DNA of 64,000 nucleotides from contig NC_060254.1 of the NCBI RefSeq assembly GCF_921293095.1, positions 868,001 through 932,000 of the forward strand, in the 5' to 3' direction. The notes under the pieces were generated by a model. The model did no database searches and had not been told where the DNA came from. It saw only the letters and a program-made list of their open reading frames with translations. Made by a program: the position numbers and the translations under genes. This DNA is from Ischnura elegans (taxonomy: Eukaryota; Arthropoda; Insecta; Odonata; Coenagrionidae). Below are positions 1 through 11,753 of the stretch, piece by piece (positions within the stretch are counted from its first letter, which is position 1; each line of letters starts with the position of its first letter).

Positions 1-969
1 TTAGTCCTAATTAGAGGGTAGAGTCTACTTCATTACAGTTCGCAGGTAAATATAAACGTGAAGGAGTGCATGAAAATATTATATGGTTTGACTCAAGTTA
101 TCATTCATAATTTTATATAGGCTATTCTTAACCAATTTACTAGTTTGAGAGAAAATATTATGATTAAAATTAACGTAATTTTCTTTTATGTGAACTACGA
201 TTTAACATTTGATTCCTGATAAATATTTTTATACACGCTAAAACTTATCTGCCCCTAAATTAGTAAACAATTTTGCGCAACCGTGGCCTCGAAAATTTGT
301 CAATAGCTGTCAAAGGCACACGAAAGGACTCAAATTTACAGACTTAGTACTAGAAATTTCTTTACGTGATATCTTACCATTGCCACACGATGTTACTCAT
401 AGCATACGAGGTAAACGATGAATTTACAAAATAGTCCCTGCATGAATGAGTGCGCAATTATTTAGTTCAATTTGCATTAAAAGGGAATAATTCCTGATTT
501 TCGAATGCAATAGGGGCATCTAAGTTCTTGATTACGAAATCTTTAGCATATCCACTTAGTTTGTCTGACTGATTCACGTTCACCACTTTTTTCACATGTG
601 TGGGGGGCGATACACGGTCAATGATTCGATTAGTTAATACATACAATAAAAAGACTTTTCAACTTAAGCATCCGCCTGTGATATGAGACATTCCGTCCAG
701 CTTTCTTCGTTTTCGACAAGCTGTTGGAGCACGTTGTCACAGTACAACGGGAGCCTGGCATATCCGACGATTAAAGGCGCTCTTTACCCACAAAAAGTTT
801 GTCTTATGAGTAGTGGATTACAAAGACGATTTCCAGTGAAATTGCAGGAAATGTGTTCAGATTCACGTTAAACACAAGGCGGCACAATGTCTCAGGAACT
901 TATTCTCTCTCAATGTCTAGCGTGCAAACAATGAAATGGCTAGGATCAGCTGGGATACAGGGTCTACAG
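1..969. other. AT-rich intergenic stretch, nothing recognised
   Basis: Both strands were read. The open frames here are short and have no recognisable motif, terminal repeats or codon pattern. No feature is supported. Confidence 0.5.
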
Positions 970-1001
970 TGACGTAACGGGACTTCTGCTGGCGCATGCG
1001 C
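970..1001. promoter_or_regulatory. Possible promoter: CRE-like and NRF1-like sites
   Basis: TGACGTAA at 970-977 matches a CRE/ATF half-palindrome, and GCGCATGCGC at 992-1001 is a perfect NRF1-type palindrome. Such pairs mark animal promoters, but no transcribed gene was found beside them. They could also be chance or part of an unseen repeat. Confidence 0.2.
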
Positions 1002-1261
1002 AGTTACGAATGAGGCAACCTTACAGTCTAAGAACCTTGGTTCTCAGCCATATCCATATACAATAAATATTTCAGATTTCTATTGAAACAATTTGGAACC
1101 AGTGGAGGTTTTTGCTTTGAAGTGATATGACATTTGAGTTCCACATGGTGTTTACTGAAGTCTTTCATTTTTGAGGAAAAAAGAATTGCTAGGAACACCC
1201 ATCCGATTCGATAAGTATGTCAGTTATTTTATGTTCCTCTCTACCTGGAAAGATAGGTTCT

Positions 1262-1620
1262 TAGATTAGTTTAGATGCATTGCTCAGAGAGTTATATATT
1301 CTTAATTGCTTGAAGTCCAAGCATAACGTGTAACATTGAAGTCTCTTGCAGCTGCCAGTTCAATTTGTGCAATGGTTTTGGTACTCCCGTAGCAGTTATT
1401 GATGAATTTCACACCATATCTTGGTGTTTGTTGAAGTTCACAAGTCCTTCTGTGCTAGATCCCAAATACATATTAGTTGCATATTCAAGGTGTGGCATGA
1501 TAAGTGCAAAATACCACTCCATAGCTCTCCAACACTTTTCCGTTTAAAAACATGCATTAATTACTGGAGCATATACTTGAATTGGATTGCCATACCTAAC
1601 CAAGGACGTGCTCAATTATG
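1262..1620 (-). pseudogene. CR1-like LINE, C-terminal end of the RT ORF (decayed)
   Basis: Read on the minus strand, about 1515-1410 encodes YFALIMPHLEYA followed by a segment ending KHQDMV. This is the pattern after the RT palm in CR1/L2-type LINEs (PHLEYAS..W, then a Q-rich helix). The frame then meets a TGA and continues with frameshifts to about 1262. No EN or RT core is nearby, so this is a 5'-truncated copy, normal for LINEs. The clade is inferred from this one motif. Confidence 0.55.
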
Positions 1621-2649
1621 AAATAATGAGCATTAAGGATTACATATTCCATACTAGAATCAATCTCAAACGAACGATTTGTGCATACACACATTCAAAG
1701 CAAGTGCAGGTGAAGGACTTAGTTCTAGATCTTACGTGACCAATTTCAAATCTAAATTTTCCACGCAAAGTGTTACCATGGGCGTACACAGCTCCCCCCA
1801 TGGAAGCAAAAGTCGCATGTATTCAAAAATTTTCTTTAAACCCACAACAAATGATACATAGTAGATAAGATGTGTAACTAAAATAAAACTATTTTTTCAA
1901 GGAAATAATTTCATAAAATAATAAAGCGCTGTTATAATTTTCTTAAAATGTTGGTTTAATTCTCCTTTTCCATACTAAAATGTCACAAATTGGCTTGCCT
2001 CCCCCCCTCTAGTTATGATCCTGGGTGGGCCCTTGAGTGTTACGAAAATGTTGATAGTCATTCACTTCTCACATTATTATTTATTGCCTGGAGTGGCATG
2101 GTCTTCAGTTTGTCTTTTTTTACTTTCAGTGGTGGGACGGAGTTTGTGGTGAAGAAGTTGGTGCCGTTTAAATAGAACTACTTCCTGATGGTGGACTTAA
2201 TGGCATTTATATTTTCCTTCACTTTCGAAGATGTAAAAGCAGCAAAGTGAAAGTTTTACGTGGATGCTACCTAGCCACTCGTGGACTGCAGTGTAAAATT
2301 TGGTTATGTGGAAATAAAAGCTTCTGCTAGAATCTGACTGCATTGATAAGATCTATCTTACTTATCAACCATCACTTGCCTAGTTTATTTGTTTTTAACA
2401 CATTCCCTGCCAGGCCAAAATCCCACGGTTGTTCCGCATGTGCCATGTGCATTTTTCTAACCTATTACCAAATGGCAATAATGATATTGAGCCTAACCCT
2501 GGGATTTATTAAGACTTCTCTGTATATTTACACTCATTACATGATGCTCTATCACTCGCAACTTGAGTCATGTGTGATGCCATATGGCATGTGCCCACTT
2601 TTGACAATGCCTAAAATTGATGAGATGTCATTTTGCAGCTCAGGCAATA
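1621..2649. other. Non-coding stretch, nothing recognised
   Basis: Short unrelated open frames only. No motif or inverted termini were found before the TIR element beginning at 2650. Confidence 0.4.
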
Positions 2650-3309
2650 GGGTAGTTTCCTTCATCAAAGAAAACGAAAGGCATTGATTGCGATTCGTTA
2701 CCCACCATTACTGTATTCATAATATACAAGTTATTTCGTTTTATAAATACCGGTTTAGACGAATGGCAATGGTCCATTTTTATCCTCATTTGAAAAGGGC
2801 CAGATTGGCGCCCATGCGATGCCACTCCACGTGACGTCACAGGGACCTAGTTTCTATACGAGAGGATAGGAGTTATACATCGTCTGAGGTTACCAATACA
2901 TGCATGAGGCGCAGAGCTCAGGGAAACATGTCTTAATAATCACTTATTAAAACTGGCTAAGGTCAGAAAGTTTTCTTCATTTGATAAGGTATTAATAATC
3001 CTTATTTAAGCCAAGTGCTACCAGCCAGCAGGGTACTCAGCTACCCGCTAGCAGCCTGCGTCGTATCAGCGCTCAACTTGCCTCAAGGTCACCTCACAGG
3101 GCGGCAGCGGGAACCAGAAATACATCACACGGAGAGATTTCCCGGCATTCATACTTTCGCGTCGCGTTTTCGCGCGCTTGAAAATTTTCACTTTTCATTT
3201 AATCGCGAAAAATAGATATCGTCATTTAAAAATCTAAAAGCGTGAAATGCGTACCCCAGGAGTAATAATCTTTCGATATAGGCAATAAAAAAATAATAGG
3301 AAACCACCC
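2650..3309. mobile_element. 660-bp TIR element (MITE family A, copy 1)
   Basis: Termini are GGGTAGTTTCC at the left and GGAAACCACCC at the right, flanked by TA on both sides (2648-2649 and 3310-3311). A near full-length second copy lies at 10804-11462 and a 99-bp deletion copy at 45079-45177. It carries no transposase. A TA duplication and short TIRs suggest mobilisation by a Tc1/mariner-type enzyme. The third copy supports the TA boundary because a related sequence lacks the insertion. Confidence 0.8.
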
Positions 3310-3451
3310 TATTGGATCTGCATTCCAACTTTTTAATGCGCCCTCAAAAGCTATGAATGAAAATAATGTAAAACAAAATTTTTAGTGAAAATTTTGCTTT
3401 TAATTCTCAGTTTTACGTAGCCTTTTTTAAAAATTAAACCAATAGGAGTTA

Positions 3452-3668
3452 TTAAAAAATAATTTTCATCCTATTCGATGAGCTACAATTTGCTGTCCTA
3501 TCCGGAGATGATTCGTGCAAAGATTTAAAATATGGGAGGCATAGGTATGGCTGGTCCGGACAGGTCATGCATTTGTTAGAAACACGTTTGTTTTTACTGA
3601 GGGCACCTTTGCAGCTCATCATCCGGGTCAGTTCTTGGTAACATCCGCGACAGCACCCTCGGGCTTTT
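3452..3668 (-). pseudogene. piggyBac transposase, C-terminal Cys-rich exon
   Basis: The minus-strand frame contains a Cys-rich zinc-binding tail with CCRGCY, then KCMTC and YLCLPYF..LH, as at the C-terminus of piggyBac transposases, where it helps bind the transposon ends. A splice acceptor (TTCATTTTAG) lies immediately upstream at 3669-3670. It pairs with a GTAAGG donor at 3757, giving an 89-bp intron to the preceding segment. The tail continues to the stop at 3452. Part of a decayed gene with pieces at 3758-4098, 5927-6985 and 9494-9683. Confidence 0.65.
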
Positions 3669-3757
3669 CTAAAATGAAGAAACATCGGTACAAATAGTGC
3701 GAAAAATACTTGTTCTCAATTTTATGTAATTCTAATCTGATTCTCTGAAGTCCTTAC

Positions 3758-4098
3758 CTTTGAAGACTTCCTTCAGTGTTATCAGTATTCACCAGGTAGT
3801 GTGTCGATTTTTTAGTGGTGCTATCAACGGAATCCCGAGGAATATGCAGCCATTCTTCAATAATTTCTCGTCTAAACTGCTAGATACACATCATGCGGGT
3901 GCCTGGACTCCGTGTTTCATTCCATAGTAGAAAAGCGTTAACAATGCAAGTCCCAAAAAGAGCATCATCTGTCACCTTTTGGTTCCACCTTAATATCTTT
4001 CGATGGGTGCAATGATACGACGAAAAGGTGTCGGCAATGTCAATTCCACCCTTTACGTTATTATATTCAATCATCATCTATGGCTTGGTAACACTCAG
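3758..4098 (-). pseudogene. piggyBac transposase, segment after the catalytic core
   Basis: The minus frame reads MIEYNNVKGGIDIADTFSSY then HRKILRWNQ..., corresponding to the piggyBac motif YN..MGGVDLAD..... HRK..RW, which carries the third catalytic Asp (here in GGIDIAD). An in-frame TAG just upstream (before MMIEYN) and the split from the core by the foldback element at 4099-5926 show it is dead. It ends at a good donor, CAAAG/GTAAGG, at 3758/3757. Confidence 0.75.
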
Positions 4099-5926
4099 GT
4101 AAAAATTTCTCCCTTGCAACTTGACTGAAACTGGGCTGAAACTACCTTGAAACTCACTGCCTTGCTTCTATGCTGAAACTGCATTGAAATTTAAACAATA
4201 CTAGTGGAGTTTGGAAGAGGGATGGTAGTGCAGTAGCAGTGCAATTAAGTACTCCAGCTACTCCAATGAAACTCCCTTGGCCACTAACTAGACTGAAACT
4301 CTCTTGGTTACCAGCTAGACTGAAACTCCATTGGATAGCTAGGCTGAAACTCCCTTGTTTGGCTGAATACATTTCCCCTACCCAATCCATTAAAATTCCC
4401 TTGTCAAATCATATGGAACACAGTAAATTAAAAACTTGCGCAACCCAGCCAACAGTGGATGATCACATAACAGATTTCTCCCACAATTTTGCATGCATGA
4501 TAAAAGATAAAGGGTGGACAGGTGATTGCGATCAACAATAGTTGTAACTGCAATGACCACAACATTTTTCAAGACACAATTTATTAGAACATGAAAATAC
4601 ATCAATAAATTAATAACTGTTAAAAGCACATACAAAAATATTCCAAATGAAAGAAGTCATGGAAGTTTGATGCTCCTGCAATAGAGAAGAAACATGACTG
4701 ATGAGAATCACAAACGACTTAACTCAAAATCAAATTAGCAAATTGCACATTAAAGTCTCCTTTACTTGGCTTATTAGTTATATGGTGCATTAATGTGAAG
4801 CATTCAAATTATAGAAAGCAAAACTTAAATTATCTCTGGGGAAGCATGCGCTTTGCATCGAAGTGATGACTCGTTACTTAGGCTATGTGTGAACTCCAAA
4901 CGAAAACCACGCAAGATTCCAAAACATTAAGCAGTAAATATACATTGCTCACCCGCATTCCTTATTTCTTCGAAAGCCCACTCGAGCTCACTGATCCTCT
5001 GCAGGATGACTAACAGACGGCGCGGCATCGATGACCGGTCGGTGTATTATCCTCCTCATCCGGGGTATCCATGAGGCAGGAAAAGTGGATGGCAGTCGCC
5101 AAAGCGTTGAAAGAAGAATTCGTTATTGGCGGCATGAAGCCCGAAAAAGGAGCTCGAAATCCTTAAACCTGCCTGGATTAAAACTCGAATTCAATGTCAA
5201 CGTTCTCATGGCTAAACATGGAAGGAATAAGCATGCCAACCTCCAATTTTGACTGCAGTCAACATTACCGACCTCGTTCTCCCCTTCACCTTAATTTCGA
5301 TTAATTCTTGCCATTAACAACCGTCGAAGTACCGGGAAAATAATTATGCCATCAATCTTTTCATGCCAAAACCCCGCTCACCACTCGTCTTTCGCTCCTA
5401 GCAACGAGAGAAATAACAGCAACCGACAGCTTTACGCGCAGGAAAAGATATGCGTGTTGCCAAAAGCTAAATTAAAAAAATACATTGCCGCTGAAAACCG
5501 GGGTCGCTTATATGTCCGGTAGATGGGTTCCGTACGTTGGCAAAACTTACGAAGGGTAGCACACGTGCAGCAAGGGAGTAGCAGTTCAAATTCATGAGGG
5601 AGAGGGGATACCCAAATGCTGTAGCAGCTCTATGGCAGGGCAGTAAAGACATTCGGCAAGAGAGATGCAGTGGAGCCATAAATTCGGCCTGGCCTGAGGC
5701 TATTGTCCAGTTCAGTATCAGTGGATCACACATGCAGCAAGGGAGAAGCAGTTCAAACGCAATGGACTTGCAAGGGAGAATAGCATCAGAGTTTCAGTTG
5801 AGTGCCCTTTTTCTTGTTGAGGACAAGGCAGTGCAGTGCAGTTACAAGGTTATTTCAAGGCAGTTTCCACACATTCAGTGGAGTTTTAGCCCAGAATCAG
5901 CTCTGTTTCAAGGGAAAAATTTTTAC
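4099..5926. mobile_element. Foldback-type element with subrepeat-rich inverted ends, inserted in the piggyBac gene
   Basis: The left end GTAAAAATTTCTCCCTTG (4099) is matched by the inverted right end CAAGGGAAAAATTTTTAC (to 5926). Both arms, roughly 4099-4380 and 5560-5926, are built of degenerate repeats such as CTGAAACTCCCTTG and its complement. The middle (about 4400-5560) has no recognised gene. The insertion splits the piggyBac protein between the codons for KSKREV and VTKP. Flanks GTGCTCAAG and GTGTTACCAAG on the minus strand may be a decayed target duplication. Family is inferred: foldback or Mutator-like. Confidence 0.65.
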
Positions 5927-6985
5927 TTGAGCACTTCCCTCTTCGATTTCTTTTCCCCGTTGGAATCATCTATGATCTGGAGATCATCATTATGTCATGC
6001 TGATCTTCATTATTGTGGCTCCACTTCTTGAGTTTTCCATCGCACATATATCTCTTTTCTTTAATTTAGCAGTGGTTATTTCTTTTGGGATCCCTTTCCT
6101 ATTTTTCCCAATAGTTCCCACAAAATGAGTCTTTCTCTCAAAAAGCTTTTCCAGAAGCTCAATGGAGGTGTAGTAATTGTCTGTGCTTACCACTCGTCCT
6201 CGGTCCAAATAAGGTTCCATTAAAGTCATGACTATCTTAGTAGCCATACTGAGATTCACACAGCGTTCGCATATCCCTTTCCCTGCATAATAAATAATCA
6301 CCTTGTAGGTGTAACTGTGCTGTGGGGTTGCATATCCTTTTGAACTCCTTCACACCGTACCTTGCTGCCTTCAAGGGCATATATTGTCTAAATATAAGGT
6401 GCCCATGGAATAGTACCATTGACTCGTCAAGTACTAGGAACTTTCCTGGTGTTTTAACTTCCTTGTACCGCATCTCAAGCATATCCAGTAGGGGCTGAAT
6501 TTTGTGCAGGCGGCCGGAGTTAGGATCATTTGGACCAAAATGCCAAAATTTTAAGATCATTTGAAAGCAATTGCGAGACAAGACTTTCCTGGCAACACCG
6601 TTTTCACATATTGTATGTATAGCCTCAGACCAGTAGTGTGTAATTAGAGCTGGCAGTTTGACGAGTCCCATCCAAATGCAAAGGCCTAAAAACTCTTCCA
6701 TTTCTTTCCGAATGATATCAATCCAAGTTTTTACCCTGCTTGAGTGTTTAAATTGGTGGGATGCAATATAGTCATCTGCATTGATATTTGTGTGTGTCAC
6801 CATTATAATCGATGATTTCATTGGTAAGTGGTAACTGGTTTAAACATCCCTTGGCGTCAGCGTTCTCTTGTTGCATTCTAGATTTATTAATTCTGTATCT
6901 GTGAATGGAATTACACGTTGCCCGCCAATGATTGTCCCCAAGACGTTTTTTCTTGATTACCAGTGTCGGCATTCAGACTGTCTAT
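5927..6985 (-). pseudogene. piggyBac transposase, catalytic core (DDE_Tnp_1_7)
   Basis: Two overlapping minus-strand frames together cover the core. One (6821-6237) has FLGLCIWMGLVKLPALITHYW, then LDMLEMRYKEVKTPGKFLVLDESMV with the first catalytic Asp, then FRQYMPLKAARYGVK. The next (6301-5990) has PYLDRGRVVSTDNYYTSIELL with the second catalytic Asp, then GTIGKNRKGIPKE. The upstream part (6972-6772) gives the region before the core in another frame. At least two frameshifts and a TAA near 5990 break it. The order and motifs are those of piggyBac, and the TTAA-type elements elsewhere in the window could have used such an enzyme. Confidence 0.85.
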
Positions 6986-7393
6986 TATGGCCTTAATCTA
7001 CGGAGAAAGATAAATAAAAGCGTAAAAGTTCTTCAAACTGTCGTCTAAATTACAGCTAGAATCTTTCATGATCATTTTGTTTTTGATTAATCTGCATGCA
7101 AAAAATTAGTCCCTTGAGAATTCATTCATCACACTATTCTTTTGCTGATGAACAGTTCAGCAGTAGTATAGTAGTGTTTATTTGCCATAAGATCAATTAC
7201 AGGATTGTGCCTCGATATAATAGGCATGTCAATAAATTGCACAAAATACATATACAAGATAATATAAAATACAAACTTATAAAATAGTAAAATGTAAATA
7301 CAATTAATCACTCATTCCACTCCCAAGTATTCATTTACTGAGTAAAGGAGGTTTTCAAGTAGAAAATCCCTTATTTTTCCCTTAAAAGTAATA
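6986..7393. other. Non-coding, probably intron or spacer of the piggyBac gene
   Basis: AT-rich sequence with short open frames on both strands and no motif. It lies between the piggyBac core and the pogo-type element. Confidence 0.35.
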
Positions 7394-8691
7394 CAGTAGA
7401 CTCTCGTTAATACGAACAGCGTTGTTACGAAGTTCTCGTTGTTACGAATCAAATAGTTGGTCCCGTCGAAAAGGCCTATCCAAGTAAAAGAAACGTTATT
7501 ACGAAATTTTCGTTTTTACGAAATTACGAACCTAAGTCCCGGTCCCGGCGGTTACAATATGAATTCTATTACGAAGTTCAACGCACAAGTCAAGGCATTT
7601 AGGTGGATATTCACCACACTTAAGTTTCAATAATCGCGCCACGTTTCATTCTTCTCGTGTACTGTGCTTAAGAGTGTCAATCGTTCTAAATTCAGTTTAC
7701 ACGCTACATCATAAAACAAGCTTCATTCCTGTGAAGTCATAGTGACCCACTCATAATCGTTAGTAAATTGGATGTACAGTCAATCCTCTTCCTATGCATA
7801 TTCCATTAACGAATTTTCAGAGATACGATCATTCAAATTTTCAAATTTCGAATTTGGCCGATACTACGCGGTGTGGCGCTGGGAAACTCACTGTGATCAC
7901 AATCTGGATAAGGTATCATTGAATCCGGTGTGAATTTAGGAACTGTTCAGCGTTTCGCCCATTCTTCGTCACCGCGGGGAGCTATTTTTTCGGCTCCGGA
8001 TGCATCGCAGGCCACGCTAGATCAGTTCGTCACAATCGTGAGTTAGCGCATACGTGTAATGCAGTGTTGCATTCCGCAGGGTAACAGTACTCCTCGATAA
8101 CTTACATACAGTCCGGCTGGCGAGGGTTTTTCGATTTTTAAAGCAAATCGCTGTCCCCCAAGCGCACCTCACACCCTCATAGTCATACAACGTTGTCAAA
8201 TGCATAAATGAGCACCGAAGTAAGCCTGATCAACCAAAATAAGCCCATTCTTCGAATCACAAGAACAAGTGATTATTCCTTTAGGTCCTTCACGCTTGTC
8301 GTCCCTTGTGGTTCTTTTCTTCAAGGAACACTTTGTAAGCGTTTCCCTTTCTTACCTGGCAGCCTTGCCCCCTACCCAGACGTAGACCATTCTGTCTGTT
8401 ATTTGACAACTCGTGGTCGGACTGTAATTTTATCAACCTAGGAACAAGGTCTTGGGACGCATCTAGTTTGAATATCGGAGTTCATGTATTCGGGAAGATA
8501 TGAACCCTCGATTACATCATGGCGTAGTCTTCTGTTGAAAAACTGGAACGAATTTTCCTGTTTATTTATATTTCCGCGTACTTTAATCACGTTCATAGTA
8601 CACTACTTTTTTCGACGATACCTAAAAGAAACGTTATTACGAACCTCCGGTTTTTCGGTCCCGTGAACTTCGTAATAACGAGAATCTACTG
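7394..8691. mobile_element. Non-autonomous pogo/Tigger-type element, 1.3 kb
   Basis: The left end CAGTAGACTCTCGTTAATAC (7394) and right end inverse GTAATAACGAGAATCTACTG (to 8691) are inverted repeats flanked by TA (7392-7393, 8692-8693). Internal subterminal blocks also match: AAGAAACGTTATTACGAA near both ends and GGTCCCGG/GGTCCCG. This end type, with charge-like ACGAA repeats, is typical of Tigger/pogo. No transposase reading frame was found inside, so it would need an enzyme in trans. Confidence 0.8.
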
Positions 8692-8737
8692 TATTAGATT
8701 GGATTTCCTTCAATGCAGAGGGCAATCTATTGTAATA

Positions 8738-9380
8738 ATAATGATAATAATAATAAATCTAATGAATACAATAAATATCAGATTTAAAAATTTGAATCGA
8801 AGAATTCTTTTAACGAATAAAACATTTTGGAGTGAAAAAAATTCAACACCTTTTTCCTAAAGACTTCAGTACTTATCTTGGTTTTGAGGTCCAGGGATTA
8901 TGATTGTAAATATTTAACGCCATGGACATTGGTCCATGCTTTGCAATGGTAGTCCTAACAAAATTTGGGTGAGAGTCCTTACGCCTTTTGGTATTGTAGT
9001 TATATGAATCCTATCATTTGTCACGTAGTCTACTATATTTTTATGGACAGACACACAAACAGCATACATATAAACTCTAGGAATTGGCAGTAAACCAAGT
9101 CTCTTAAACAGCGGGAGACATGGTGTAAGCACTGGAACTTTGCATATAAGTCTTATTACACGTTTTTTATCTTGAAGATTATGTCTGCATGGGGAGAGAA
9201 ACCCCAAATCAGGATGCTAAACATCACTTGCGTATAAAATTCACCATGACAAATGGCTAGCAGGTTAAAAAATATCTTCAAAATAAATCTTGAATGAATA
9301 TTGAACAAATGAAAAAATTGGCAGCTGAGTGCAAAATATAGCGTGTAGGGTTCGTAGAATAACTTGTTACAAATCAATTA
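8738..9380 (-). pseudogene. LINE 3' end (jockey/CR1 group), with ATT-rich tail
   Basis: On the minus strand, GEFYTQVMFSILIWG followed by KIKNVIRLICKV and LFKRLGLLPIPRVYMYAVC is the post-RT region of jockey/CR1-type LINEs (Y..f.S...YGi..WG, then K..R.I). A frameshift lies near 9190. Coding similarity fades through about 8790 and ends at an (ATT)n run at 8741-8758, which acts as the 3' tail. The copy is 5'-truncated and sits between the piggyBac N-terminal exon and the pogo-type element. Confidence 0.7.
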
Positions 9381-9493
9381 CTCTTTTCTATAATGCCATG
9401 ACGTAATAAGCTACCAGAGCCGTATAAACGCGTGGGATGACTCACCTCACTACAGCAAGAGAGTGAATAAAAAAATCGAATGGGGAATCATAC

Positions 9494-9683
9494 CTGTATT
9501 AGAAGAGGAAATATTATCTGATGATGCATACGAGTCCTCAGAAAACACTAAATCAGCGGTGTCTTCATCAGAAAATCCTTCGAGGTCATCGGTAGAGGCC
9601 GAATTGTCAGAATGAGACATACACTTGATTTCTTCTTCGTTAAAATGTTTCTTTCTCCCAGTAATGCATCTCGGAGTACACAT
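9494..9683 (-). pseudogene. Probable piggyBac N-terminal exon
   Basis: The minus frame starts MCTPRCITGRKKHFNEEEI and runs into an acidic Ser/Asp-rich stretch ending SSDNISSSNT, the usual unstructured acidic N-terminus of piggyBac transposases. AATACAG/GTATGA at 9494/9493 is a plausible splice donor. The next piece of the protein lies 2.5 kb away because a LINE tail and a pogo-type element sit between. That the exon belongs to the same gene is inferred from strand, order and composition. Confidence 0.5.
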
Positions 9684-10803
9684 GATAACTTCACTAAACT
9701 GGTTATCACTGCCATATCAAAGACACAGCCAAAGCAACACTATTTGGTATACTGATACGCTCCTCACTTGGTTAGGTCTGAGCAACAACTGACAGAAGGG
9801 ACAAAACTCTGGAAATATTATTGGAAACATTGTGTATGTACTGACAGGAGCGATAGAAGCTCTGGAGATGTTATTTGAAACATTGTGTGGGTGTATAATA
9901 CCTCAACACTTCCACTTGAAACATTGAATGATATAGCCATTGAAATGTGCTACTCCCAAAAATACGGGAAACGGAAGGCAAAAAAAAAACATGAAATTCG
10001 AGCTGAAATGTGTTACCAATATAGAAGAACACATTGTCTCATCAGTGCATCAGAAAATGTAGCTGAAATTTCAAGTTCTATACATCACTTGATTATTCAA
10101 TGAAAACGCTATTTTGACGCCAATAGGCATCTCAGCCCTATGGCAGCTCACTAACTTGGATTTTGAAATTATGTGAGATGCCCTTTGGCGACACATGGTA
10201 AGGAACGTGTTAAGCAATGAGTTGTTGGTTATATGTGTACTGCTTGGGATGGGGAAAGTTGAATTTGCCATTTTATCGGTATTCTTGTGCTCCTCAAGAA
10301 ACAAATAAATGAAAATTAGAAAGACTCGCCACATTTTTAACATCGCCTTACATTAAGTGCTTCATACACAGGGTGTTTGAAAAAAAGTGTCCAATACTTT
10401 GAGAGACGGTAGTAAAAAAAGTCCAATAAACCTTGGCCCAGAAATGCATACTTTCTGAGTTATGTACTCTTGTTCATAGTGGCTGAAGATGTTTGGTCTG
10501 GAAACGCATACTTACGGCAACCTGCAAAACATATGCAATTTTGCTATGCCTCTTGGAGTTTTCCTCTGTCTGCTATGATCCCTGATTCACATTTGCGTTT
10601 GGCCAACCCTGAAAATAGTATAAGAAATGCAAAATTCACAAATACCAAGTGAGATGGCCAACTCCTTTCCATACTTGGCAGTATACCACAAAGATTTTGT
10701 TTGGGGGTGCATGTAGTCACCCAGATTTGAATCCAAAACTCTTAGATCAGTAGCCTTATGCTCTCTCTTCTACGCCAACCCTTGTGAAAATTGTGAGCCA
10801 ATA
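9684..10803. other. Non-coding stretch with a diverged 52-bp tandem repeat
   Basis: CTGACAGAAGGGACAAAACT at 9788 and CTGACAGGAGCGATAGAAGC at 9840 begin two diverged tandem units, both ending near GAAACATTGTGT. ACAGGGTGTTTGAAAAAAAG at about 10369 resembles a transposon end but no partner was found. The rest holds no recognised gene. Confidence 0.4.
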
Positions 10804-11462
10804 GGGTAGTTTCCTTCATCAAAGAATACAATAGGCATTGATTGCGATTCGTTACCTACCATTAGTGTATTCATAATATACAAAGTATTTGGTTTTTGAA
10901 ATACCGGTTTAGATGAATGGCAATGGTCAATTTTTATCCTCATTTGAAAAAGGCCAGATTGGCGCCCATGCGATGCCACTCCACGTGATATCACATGGAC
11001 CTAGTTTCTATAAGAGTAGGCAGGAGTTTTACATCATCTGAGATTACCAATGCATGCATGAGGCATAGAGCTCAGGGAAACATGTCTTAATAATCACTTA
11101 TTAAAAATACCTAAGTTCGGAAAGTTTTCTTCGTTTGATAAGGTATTAATAATCCTTATTAAAGCCAAGCGCTACCAGCTAGCAGGGCACTCAGCTACCT
11201 GCTATCAGCATGCGTCGTATCATCGCTCAAGCCTCGCCTCTAGGTCACCTCACTTGCGGCAGCGGGAACCAGAACGACGTCACATGGAGATTTCCCAGCA
11301 TTCCTATTTAGCCGTCGCATTTTCGCGTGCTTGAAAATTTTCACTTTTCATTGAATAGCGAAAAATAGATATCGTCATTTAAAAATCTAAAAGCGTGAAA
11401 TATGTTCTCCAGGAGTAATAATCTTTCAATTTGGACAATAAAAAAATAATAGGAAACCACCC
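10804..11462. mobile_element. 659-bp TIR element (MITE family A, copy 2)
   Basis: Same termini (GGGTAGTTTCC and GGAAACCACCC), TA flanks (10802-10803, 11463-11464) and interior as 2650-3309, in the same orientation. The two copies are collinear throughout with scattered substitutions, differing by one base in length by eye. No coding capacity. Confidence 0.8.
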
Positions 11463-11475
11463 TATTAGAGACTGG

Positions 11476-11753
11476 TCATGTTTTCAAGAGGATTTTTGCC
11501 AAAATCTCATTGAAACTTAACCCTTCAGGTGAGGTGGCTAGATCACAAGTCTTCCACTCTGTGCAGGATAATTCCCCAAATAGGCTTGAGTCTATGCTTC
11601 TGCCGTAAGGGCCTGTGTAGTCAAAAGAACCTGGCATTACCCTTCTGATCCGATTCCTGAGGGCCTTCATGGAGCACCCCACCAACTGTGGCAGAGTAGT
11701 GTGGAATATTGGAGAATTCGGTGAAATTATTTCACCTGTCAAAATCTATGAAA
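11476..11753 (-). CDS. Possible exon of an unrecognised gene
   Basis: An 88-codon minus-strand frame follows a good acceptor (TTTCTTTCATAG, ending about 11754). It reads ...LTGEIISPNSPIFHTTLPQ and later RRVMPGSFDYTGPYGRS. The mixed composition looks like a folded protein and not AT-rich noise. No family is recognised, there is no partner exon, and it ends in a TGA beside the TIR element. It could be a last exon or a transposon fragment. Confidence 0.25.

Noticed and set aside
5594-6031. 145-codon plus-strand frame
   Set aside because: It lies across the repeat-built arm of the foldback element and the antisense strand of the piggyBac core; no motif of its own.
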